A stretch of DNA of 64,000 nt from Hermatobates lingyangjiaoensis (lineage: Eukaryota > Arthropoda > Insecta > Hemiptera > Hermatobatidae), in assembly GCA_026182355.1 (NCBI GenBank), contig JAPFBL010000003.1:1777001-1841000 (forward strand), written 5' to 3'. Shown here piece by piece: positions 46,948-59,663 of this stretch. Each line of letters begins with the position of its first letter. The stretch's first letter is position 1. The notes below the pieces were generated by a model. The model worked only from the letters and a program-made list of their open reading frames with translations. It was not told the origin of the DNA and searched no databases. A program made the translations under genes and the position numbers.

Positions 46948-47273
46948 GGGGCCTGGTTAGCTCAGTGGTTAACATACTCACCTGTGAACTGATAGGACTG
47001 GGATTCTATCCCCACCTGGTCCTCGATTTATTCATGCGGGAGGTGAATAAATCTGAGCGCATCGTCCCTCGGAGAAGGTCTTTAAACCGTCGGTCCCAAG
47101 CTTGTACGATGTCAGATACTCGTTAAAGATCCCTACTCTAAATGCACTTGAGTTAGGCCAAATTTAGGACTCTCACTGTAGAATAAATCTTCATTGTGCG
47201 GTATCACAAGGGTCAATGCTCAGCCTATGTGTGTTCTCTTGAGGGACTACCACTGCAACCTAACCTAACCTAA
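46948..47273 (+). mobile_element. tRNA-derived SINE, copy 2 (full length, CCTAA tail)
   Basis: The head is GGGGCCTGGTTAGCTCAGTG with box A TAGCTCAGTGG (46958-46968) and a box B-like GGATTCTATCC. The body is shared with the other two copies, and the 3' end is GCAACCTAACCTAACCTAA. Flanks TAATTAAAAATC before and TAATCAAAAATC after differ at one base and look like a target-site duplication, so both ends are defined. The CCTAA tail is the complement of the arthropod telomere repeat. Non-coding; its LINE partner is unknown. Confidence 0.9.
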
Positions 47274-49124
47274 TCAAAAATCGTTGATGATGTTGATATT
47301 AACTGTACAACAAACAGCATTGCTATGTGTTATTCGAATGTCTAATTTATACAGTCCACTCTGAATGTTTAAAATATTCACTGATTTATTACCAATACTA
47401 TACAAACTTTGCTTCAAAATCAATTTTTTGTACGTGATCATTTTAGCTTCGTTCTAATTTATATAGTGTTTCTCATTATTTTTCTGCCATAATATAGCAC
47501 TCGCAATGTGCCGTATAATGATCTACTCTATTTCCCAGTATTTACGGTGATTTATATGAAATTTTAATTATCGTTCAAATATCGAATATAAAAAGTTCTT
47601 TTTTCAATGAAATGAATGAAAGAATCGTTTATTGAAGGCTTTGCACACAGTTTACATAACGGAGGTAGCCATACTGTAGAGACTAGGTCTCCTCTACCAA
47701 GCTCCTTATCAGTTCGCAATTTTTGAAACTTTACAGGCAATTTAATAATTATAGGTAAATACTATAGGTAACCACAGGTAATACTAAACACAGCAATAAC
47801 TATAATAATATTTAACATCAGAAAGATGTTAAATTCTTATTTAAACCTTTTACCTCTTTTCCAATATGCTGACGTTGCTATTAGTGTAAGAAATTTCATA
47901 AATGCAATCATTACTACTCATGCATGAATTATCAAGCGGCGTTTTAGAAGACAATTTCAAACACATTAGTGGTAACAAACTTCTTCAACAATGCTTGAAT
48001 CCCAAAAATTAATTACGAAAAAGTAAAAGAAGTAATTTATTGCCATTTATGACAATTCTCCCGTATTTCATTAAGATTTTCTCTAATCTTGTTAATTAAA
48101 ATTCTCCATAAAATCTCTTGAATATTTTAACTTTACACAAATAAAATATACAGTTTCGATTTTCTCCTGAAAATAGAACTTTTTATTCAAATAGAATGAG
48201 AAGAGAAGTAATGAATATAATTAGCCGCATGGCTTGACTTTCCATAAACACCAAATTCCAACTTACTGCCATTCTTCTTTAACAAAACACCAAAAAAGAA
48301 AGGGATGTTCTATAAGTTTAAGTTTTAATGGTGAACTCTATTCTTAAAACAAGATAACTTATTGAAAATAAAAATTGTTTACATTTTCTGCTTTCACAAA
48401 ATTAAAGAACATCATCAGCAGAACAAAACGATTATGCCCTTTTGGGTAAATATATTTCACAAACTTACAGTCAAAAATTCTATATAAAGGTTACTTAATA
48501 CAGAAAAAAGACATTACCAATAGCATATCTAACTTCTTGTTTTCAAAATTATTTTAAAAAAATAGATCAACCTAATTCAAAAAGCTTAACGAGATTAATA
48601 GGACAGAGATAGACCTCTATTTCTATCTCTTGATTCACATTCAAAAAAGTAAACAAATTATTAACTGAGACAATAGTGAAAAGGAATTTAATCTTAAAAC
48701 TTATTAATAATTAACTTGCGACTGTAATATTTTTACCTTCGTTAATAAGGTGAATATTGAATGATCGAATTTGATATGAAACTAACTAAACGAGTTTATA
48801 TAAACTGATTAAACAACTTCATAAACCATGTTTATTCAATTAACATTAACATTTGTATAAAGTAAGTAGACCAACACTTAAAAAGATTATAACAAATAGA
48901 TGCTATAGGAAGGGACAGAAAAAACTTTATGTTTTAGTTAGTTAGTTTAGTTAGACCTTACATAAAAGGAAGGAAATTCATTGTTTATTTCAGGATGCTC
49001 TCTTCATAGAAAAATTTTAAATAAAAAATCAAATTATATTAGTCCTGATTTAAGGAAAAACATGATTTATGATTGTCAAATTAAATTAAACATATTTAGA
49101 GAAAAATATGTATATATAACCCTT
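47274..49124. other. AT-rich spacer, no gene seen
   Basis: No open frame of note and no recognised element. Confidence 0.5.
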
Positions 49125-49199
49125 AAAATAAACTGTGACACATAGACTGAAACTTAACAAAGACTTTGTTGTTTCAGTCTACGTGCCACAGTTTATTTT
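49125..49199. repeat. Near-perfect 75 bp hairpin
   Basis: AAAATAAACTGTG starts the left arm and CACAGTTTATTTT ends the right. The arms of 29 bases (49125-49153, 49171-49199) differ at two positions, and the intervening AACAAAG-A-CTTTGTT extends the stem almost to a one-base loop. Candidate small foldback element or cruciform. Confidence 0.85.
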
Positions 49200-49392
49200 A
49201 TGTGTTATCTGTCCTGCCAAACCGTTTTTCGTTTATCATGGTATATATATAAAGAAAAAAAGAAATAATGAGTTAGTAAACAGTTTGAAAATATTAAAAA
49301 CCACAAAAACATCGTGCAGTTTAGAGTGTTTTTTCCAGGTAATAGAGAGGGTAAAAAAAGATGTCAACATAACAATGTAAACGTGTTTATAT

Positions 49393-49395
<3 letters not shown>

Positions 49396-49447
<52 letters not shown>
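49396..49447. repeat. (TA)n microsatellite
   Basis: About 52 bases of AT repeat bordering the snap-back PLE-2 tail. Confidence 0.95.
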
Positions 49448-49450
<3 letters not shown>

Positions 49451-49841
49451 CAAACCACAATAAAAAATGGGAAAACAAGACTAAGATCTTTCAACCGTAA
49501 CAAGCGGTCTTCGTCAGAGTCAAAAACCCAACTGAACACTATATGCAGAAAACATCTGGTGAGGAGTTGAGAAGAGTGGGAGGGAAGAGTGGTATTTTAA
49601 AGGGTGAAAGCACAGGAAAGGACTAATGTCCAGAAAGGGATGTTTGGGGAAACAAAGGAGTATAGTAAGAAAGGAGTACACTCTTCTCAACTCCTCACCA
49701 GATGTTTTCTGCATCTAGTGTTCAGTTGGGTTTTTGACTCTGACGAAGACCGCTTCTTACGGTTGAAAGATCTTAGTCTTGTTTTCCCATTTCCTATTGT
49801 GGTTTGATCATTGATTGTTGTTTCACGTGTTTATGTGAAAT

Positions 49842-49843
<2 letters not shown>
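49448..49843. mobile_element. Snap-back (inverted) PLE-2 3' tails between TA repeats
   Basis: The left arm (49448-49580) and right arm (about 49680-49814) are inverted copies of about 133 bases that are nearly identical, starting GATCAAACCACAATA and containing AAACATCTGGTGAGGAGTTG. The left arm plus centre (49448-49675) matches the PLE-2 tail at 38430-38695, sharing GTAACAAGCGGTCTTCGT and AACAAAGGAGTA. Two tails are thus joined head to head, and the pair is bordered by TA repeats on both sides, as for PLE-1. Confidence 0.85.
49740..49768 (+). ncRNA. Hammerhead-like core in PLE-2 tail
   Basis: CTGACGA, then a potential stem (ACCG...CGGT), then GAAAG. The same order appears inverted at 49489-49517, and in a decayed form (CTTACGA) on the minus strand at 38505-38533. 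It fits the CUGANGA-stem II-GAAA core, but a full three-stem ribozyme is not evident by eye. Confidence 0.3.

Positions 49844-49893
<50 letters not shown>
49844..49893. repeat. (TA)n microsatellite
   Basis: About 50 bases of TA repeat on the far side of the snap-back element. Confidence 0.95.
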
Positions 49894-49896
<3 letters not shown>

Positions 49897-49998
49897 TACA
49901 TTATAAATATAATATTTGGGACCTAATATTATATACACACTTAACTATCTATAAAATGCAAACACACTCGCTTTCTTTCTCAGTTACTCACACATAAA

Positions 49999-50056
<58 letters not shown>

Positions 50057-52188
50057 GCAATTCATCTCTGGACATCAGACATGGATTTTGAGAAATCAGT
50101 ATGAGTATCGTGAATACAGTATAATATTACGATACCTATCGTACAGTTGCTGTGAAGGAAGGCATAACATTATGAGTACGTCTTAAACAAATACAGGTTC
50201 ATAGATAAGAGCAGCAGTTTTAATAATAATCACAGCACCCTTGCATAATATAAGTTATAAAAAAAAATGGTAATCTATAGGAAATGAAGAGAGAAATTTA
50301 AATGAGATGTGTTCTCAGCAAAATGGAAGGAATAGAGGGATGTTTAATCTTAACAAAAAAACTTTTCAGATAATTGCCTGGTGCAGTTAAAATAAGGGTT
50401 TGTTCACGTAATTGAAGGTGATTCGACTCGCACAGTTTTTAAATGACGGAATTAATGCGACGAGTTGGTTGGGTATTTTGAAACCAGCTTAGTTAGTGTT
50501 AACTGATAAGCAACAGAGTATTCCTGCAAAATATTCATGAGCTAAATGGGACCATGTATTGTGCTAGTAAGAGAACACCGCTGGCCTCTGCTAACTCTAA
50601 TTAATTACATAAGCAGTGGCAGTCATTACAGCGCCACCTCTGGCCGCAATAACGGCTCCTGGCCCAGACTGACATGACGCCTCCCCCTTACTCCTGATGT
50701 ACCTCTGTCAATTTAGCTATCTTCACACTTCAAATAAACTACTTCATTTATTTTAAGGTCACATTGATTTTAATTTTTATTGAAACGGCAGAATATTGAT
50801 ACACTATTTTTAATTTTCGCAGATTGTAAATCTGAAATGAACAGTAATTTGGGCTTGAAAACCCTGTTTCCCCTTGGTTCATGGACTGTGAAATAAACTG
50901 TCAATATGGAACATTAGTTATGTTCAGCCATATTCTCAGATATTTGACAGGGTTAATGGTTCACATTTATTCCACAAATTTTTCTTATTTCTATAAGTCA
51001 CTACTTAAGGTAAAGTACAATACTTACAATTACACTTATAAGTATTTACAATACTTCAGGTAAAGTGCAATAGGTAATTAGTTACTTTAGGTAACTTGTA
51101 TAATAGATAATGTACTTTAACCTTCCACCTAACACATGAAGTAGGCTACGATTATCTGTATAGCATCACTCTTGTCTCAGGCATCCTCCCTAACAAGATC
51201 CGGGAATAATCCTGACCACTTTTTCTCGCCATATAATCGCTGAATATATTTTTACCCTAATATCACGCATAAAGACAAGTCGAAGTCTGTCAAAAAGTAA
51301 CGATTAGAAAATAATACCTCCTCTTTCTAGAATAAAGCCGAGTCCATGGAAGAAGTACTTCAGTCTACACATTTTAACCCATGGTCGCAAGTTTATAACA
51401 GTTTAAGCTTTAAACAAATTACTGACATTGCTTTAAGGTCGGGAAAACCTGATAAATATGGAGATATAGTGAAAGGGCTGTCTGTAAGAAACATCAACCT
51501 TGTCTGATTTACATCGTGTTAGTATCAAGATTTAAATTTATTAGGCACAGGATAACAAAACTCTCTTTCTGTTGTGTTTAGGTAATCACCATTAATTCTA
51601 CCAAAACATGTAATTATGGCAACAAACAGTTTAATAATAACAAAAAATCAAATAGTAGGTGCAAAGAATTTTACCAGCACCTGAAAATCATTATTATAAT
51701 TATAGTTACTATACTTGAGCTACATTAAACTTGCGTCTGTTATACACACAACCAATGGGTAGAAAAATTCTTGCCATTAACACAGAAAATCGAATTTGTT
51801 TAATCTTGGCCAGTACCTACATTATATAATGTAGAAAATCGTGCAGATGAATGGATTGGAGAAGAATAAGGTATCCTGCACAATGGTAGCTTCTTGTTAT
51901 AAATTTGTTAGCTAAAAATTTTTGTTCAGCAAAATATAGGACTTTCGATGTTGAATCAACTCGGAATATGACTTCTTCATAACTAAAATCATTTCAAAAG
52001 TCTATAAATGTGACCATTGAAAAGATTTTAACTAACAGGTATAGAAAAATGAAAATAAAAATTAATAACAAAATGAAAAATTTAACAACAGCTAAGCTAA
52101 TTCACTAAATAACTAATTGGTGTGCTTATTATCCAAATTTTCTGCTTGCATAATTCGCCGTATAAGATGGAAGTAAATAATAATTTAA
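49894..52188. other. Spacer with compound microsatellite, no gene seen
   Basis: A (TC)n(AC)n microsatellite lies at about 49999-50052. A less AT-rich island with ATTA cores lies at about 50560-50710 (contains CAGCGCCACCTCTGGCCGCA). No coding was recognised. Confidence 0.45.
49999..50052. repeat. (TC)n(AC)n compound microsatellite
   Basis: About 25 bases of TC repeat run into about 28 bases of AC repeat. Confidence 0.95.
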
Positions 52189-53148
52189 TCTCTATACATA
52201 AAGGTCGTGAATTTGTTTATTTGTTTGTTTGTTTACCCATTTTCCGTCGATATAAAGACCTGAAATTAAATATATATTATTTATTACCTGAATAATGTTA
52301 AATTTAAGAAATTATCACTATATTCCTCAAACTGGAGCCAGAGTAGCAAGTGTCTTGCGTACTCGCCGATGACAGTAGCACAAATGTATTAAAAAAAAAA
52401 GAAAAATATTTTTGATTTTAAAATTTTAATAATATTTATACAATGGTAATAAATAAAGGCATTAATCTAGGGTAGCCAGTCGCTTGCGTGCTCGTCGATG
52501 ATAGTAGTGAAAATGTATTACATATAAATGTAACAAAAAAATTAATTTAAAATTTGCGAAATATAAACACCGGTAATAAAATTAAGGCATGGAGCCAGAG
52601 TAGCCCAGAGGCTTGCGTGCTCGCTGATGACAGTAGAGCAAATGTATTATAAATAAATGCAACAAATATATAATAAACTACTACATTAGAGGTTAAAATT
52701 GAATAATTTTTTAAACAAACTTGAACACAAATGTCAGATAAAATACGAATGTCTGAGGAAATATTATAAAACACATTCCTTTCATTAATTTTATTTTATG
52801 TTAGGTAAATAAATTTAATAATTCAATTTACAAGTTTTGTTTGTTTTAAATACATTTCATTGTATATGTAACTTGAATCGATGTTTTATTCATTCGTATG
52901 ATAAAATAAATGATTTTTTTTTTCCTTTAATTTATTTTTATTTTGTTAAATATACTTATTGGGTACATATATCTTGAATCATGTTAAAAGCTTGAATCAA
53001 AAGCTTGGGCCATATAACAGTCTGTTTCCATGCCTAAATAACCAGAAAAAACAATTAAAATTATCCCTGTCAATCATGTTCAGCGAATTAATTTCAATAC
53101 CTCTTGCTATTAATTTCTGAGTGACACAAAGGGTCACGGGTAGTCTAG
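52189..53148 (+). mobile_element. Non-autonomous Helitron, 960 bp
   Basis: Starts TCTCTATACATAAAGG after an A, followed by a TTTGTTTATTTGTTTG tract typical of insect Helitron 5' ends. The 3' end has a hairpin GTGAC-ACAAAGG-GTCAC (53121-53137), then GGGTAGT, CTAG (53145-53148) and T. It carries no gene, so it depends on a Rep-helicase in trans. Its termini differ from those of the 34.7-37.7 kb Helitron, so it belongs to another family. Confidence 0.85.
52334..52660 (+). repeat. Three ~129 bp tandem repeats inside the small Helitron
   Basis: The segment CTTGCGT plus GCTCG or ACTCG, then GATGACAGTAG, occurs at 52354, 52483 and 52612, exactly 129 bases apart each time. It is preceded by GGAGCCAGAGTAGC in the first and third units. 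AT-rich spacers separate the conserved cores. Confidence 0.85.
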
Positions 53149-56424
<3,276 letters not shown>

Positions 56425-56823
56425 AATATCTATTGTTTCCTTGTCTGGACCTCATATGTTTTATACTCTCTTTTGTTATCTATGTTCTGCCCCGCGTTAA
56501 ACACTTTCCAATAGACGTAATGTTGCCTTAAAAGTGTTTTATTTAGTTGTGTTTAACGCTGGGCCGAACACTGATAAAATAAATAGTGAATATGCATGCA
56601 GAAAGAAAGAGAGTGAGAAATTAAGAAGGATGAGAAAAGAGAACAAAAATAATATTTTCTCTGAGATTTGCACTAGAATATAAAAACTCTATCAATCATT
56701 ACGAATTATTACTTTACTATAAGTAAAGTATAGTGATCGTGAAAAAATTCGATCTCGAGATTTTGACGGAATTACATGTTTTGAGGTACCAGAAGTCGTT
56801 TTATGACGTTTTTACGATGATGT

Positions 56824-56904
56824 CTGTGTGTGTGTGGGTGGGTGGGTGGGTGGGTGGGTGGGTGGGTGCGTGGGTGGGTGGGTGGGTGCGTGGGTGGGTG
56901 CGTG
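56824..56904 (+). repeat. (GGGT)n minisatellite
   Basis: About 16 GGGT or GCGT units. Runs of GGG every four bases on the plus strand are a strong G-quadruplex candidate. Confidence 0.95.
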
Positions 56905-57783
56905 TGTTAGCATTACTTGTTACCACGCTACGGTCCAGAATCTTTGATGCATCAAGTTGATATTTTACACAAAAATGGGCCCCATTTAGACGAAGATCCC
57001 TATTGTTTGGGAAGAATTATGCATGATGGGAAAATCACTTTTTTTGCAAAAAACCGTTTTTTTTAAAACATTTATTTCTCCTAAACTGATAACCCTAGAG
57101 TTTTGAAATTTTGACATTATCTTTGAAGTTACAAATGCAACAAACAAAAAATATATTCAGAATTTTAACACAACAGGAAATATTTTTTTTTCAATAAAAT
57201 GTAAAAATTTTGACTTATAATTCAATCTCAAACCTTGTGAGAGCGATACAAGCCATACTGTTTGACGGACAAAAATGAAACTATGCCTACAAATAGAACA
57301 TTATATGGCAAATGAGTTGAGATATTTTTTTTTGAAATTACTTTCGCTAAAGGGGCGTTACAGTACGATTTGTGTTTTCAGAAAATGATTTTTTGACGCT
57401 AAACGGCTCGTTAAAAAATAATGAAAATTTGAACAGACATGGAACAAAAAATTAGCAATTCACAAAAAAAAATTCATGAAGTTTCAATTACGGAAAAGAG
57501 CAATAACGATATAAAAACTCTTTGTTTACCCTAGACTAAGAGATCACCTGCTATACTTGTCGAATTTTTTGTATTTTTTTACATTGTTTACATTGACTTA
57601 GAAATTTTTTGAGCGAATCCACTGAGATAAAATTGATGTTTCTAATGGAAAAATGAAAATATATTATTGACTTATAAGAGATGTAAGAGGAATAATATTG
57701 TGCAGGTAAATGATAACACTCATTAAAAAAAAATTCGTATATATGTTATTTGACAAAGGGGAAGGAAAATGATCTTATTAAAT
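56905..57783. other. AT-rich spacer, likely transposon-derived
   Basis: Long A and T runs, with phrases such as GACGAAGATCCCTA and GGGGCGTTACAGTACG inside otherwise low-complexity DNA. No coding. Confidence 0.35.
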
Positions 57784-58385
57784 ACCAAGAAGCCATAAAA
57801 TTCCCAGTATAATAATTCTGTTAAAAACCAAAAATGTAAAAGATAATTCAAAATATAAATCTTTCGTTTAGAGATTAATAACTGTAATTATCGTACATCT
57901 TTAATTAACAAATCACCTTAAAACAACATTTTCTTCGCTGTTTAAGAAGTTTTTCAGAGAAAAAAAGAGTATTTTACTGTTTCAAATTTGAAAATTTTAC
58001 ATTAATATTCAATGTAGAAGGATGTCAAGTAAACGATGTAAGAAATCTACTGGCTATTTGAACAATAGCCATGTTCTCTTGTAGGATACTATTTCGTTTC
58101 AAGAAATGTTCACTTTGGTTTTTCAAAAATGTTATTACTGCTGTAGTTATACTAATGAAATTATTTGCAAATAATAAATTATTTGTGATGTACAAAAATA
58201 AGCTTATAAATTGATATGTCCTTCAATCACTATCTGTACTACCTCAGGAATGACAGGCTAATAATTATATCCCATTTAGATGTTTACGTTATGCTTAAAT
58301 GAGACGTTATGTTTTATATACTCAAGAAATTTGACATTAAGTTACTTATAGTAAAGTAGAGTGTAGGCCACTCCAGATTTTTTTT
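57784..58385 (+). repeat. ~600 bp dispersed repeat, copy B
   Basis: Same orientation as 3863-4460, with the same order of shared segments and the same right end (GTGTAGGCCACTCCAGATTT). Having two independent copies lets the borders be estimated. Confidence 0.75.
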
Positions 58386-59182
58386 TTATGTAAAGATTAT
58401 CAAATATTCTTATTAAATTTCATAAAGAATATTTGTCCTTGCATACATTAGAGAGATTAGAGAAAATTGGAAGATTATAACAGCATATAATAATTAGAAG
58501 CATAAGCAATTTCAATTTGTTAAAGTCTTCTAATTCGATAAAGATGAAGGGTGTTTAGAACAAATTAAAAACAAATGAATTTTTTATGCCTTCAACCTTG
58601 AAGTCTAAAAGTTTTACATCGTTTCCGGCAGTAGCTTCTTAAGGACCACCGTCTTAGTTGTGCTAAATCAAAAGAAAAACTTTCTCCTATTTTTAAAACA
58701 ACTATTATGGAAGTTGTTTGACAACTTGTAAGTAATCCCTTCACCTGTTGAAAAAGCAGTAAATCTTATTAGATCAAACTAGTATACATCCAGATAGAGT
58801 AGTCCAGTTCAATTTATAGTTTTGCTTGCAAAATATTTTTATATCTTTTATGCAAACAAGTTTGTTCACATTAATGATGTTTATTTAATCAGTTTGAAAA
58901 CATTATGCAAATAATATTATTATTATTGATAGAACCAAGGACAAAAAAAAATTAAATTTATTATTAATATTATTTATTAATCAGATTTGTTAACAATAAG
59001 TACCGACCACTTAGATACCTAGTATGATATTTCTCTACGACTATAATAACGTTTTCATTTAATATAACCTGCCAAATATACTAATTCAATGTAAAAACTG
59101 TATGGAGCCACTATTTGGTATTATGATTATAGAAATTGGTAATATAGTCCTTTCAGTGAAACTTTGCGTACACTTAGGGTAA
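58386..59182. other. AT-rich spacer, no gene seen
   Basis: No recognised content. Confidence 0.5.
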
Positions 59183-59463
59183 GGTTAGGTTAGGTTAGGT
59201 TAGGTTGCAGTGGCAGTTCCACAAGGGAACACACGTAGACCGAGCATTGGCCCTTTGTGATACCACACAATGAAGATTGATTCTACAGTGGGAGTCCTAA
59301 ATTTTGTCTAACTCAAGTGTATTTAAAGTAAGGATCTTTAACGAGTACCTGACATAGTACAGGCTCGGGATCGACAGTTTAATAAATCGAGGTCCAGGTG
59401 GGGATCGAACCCCGGTCCTATCAGATCAGAGGCGAGCAAAAACCACTGAGCTAGCCTGACCCT
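59183..59463 (-). mobile_element. tRNA-derived SINE, copy 3 (internal deletion)
   Basis: Reads on the minus strand from 59463. Box A TAGCTCAGTGG lies at 59453-59443 and box B GGTTCGATCCC at 59411-59401. The 3' tail is four CCTAA units (seen on the plus strand as GGTTAGGTTAGG). About 60 bases found in the other copies (after CTCGATTTATT) are missing. Flanking sequences TACACTTAGGGTAA (59169-59182) and TACACATAGGGTAA (59465-59478) differ at one base and form a 14-base target-site duplication. Confidence 0.9.
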
Positions 59464-59663
59464 CTACACATAGGGTAAACTGGAAAACAGCCAAATGATA
59501 ACTCAAGTAGCATATAAGTCATTATTGACATTTTTAAAAAAAAAACAGTTAAATTTAGAGAAAAGAGAAAATCTTAATTCATAGAGTGTCAATCATTTTT
59601 TAAAAAAATTGATAATAGGAAAATTAAATAAACATCTAAATGGCATGGCTCAGGGACGGTTGA
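59464..59663. other. Short spacer between SINE and satellite
   Basis: About 200 bases of AT-rich sequence with no recognised content. Confidence 0.5.

Noticed and set aside
46948..47020. A functional tRNA gene
   Set aside because: Boxes A and B are present, but the anticodon and acceptor stems do not pair cleanly. The same sequence recurs three times with a shared long 3' body, so it is a SINE head.
59183..59206. Interstitial telomere
   Set aside because: The four to five TTAGG-type units are the tail of a SINE with a clear target-site duplication, not a telomeric array.
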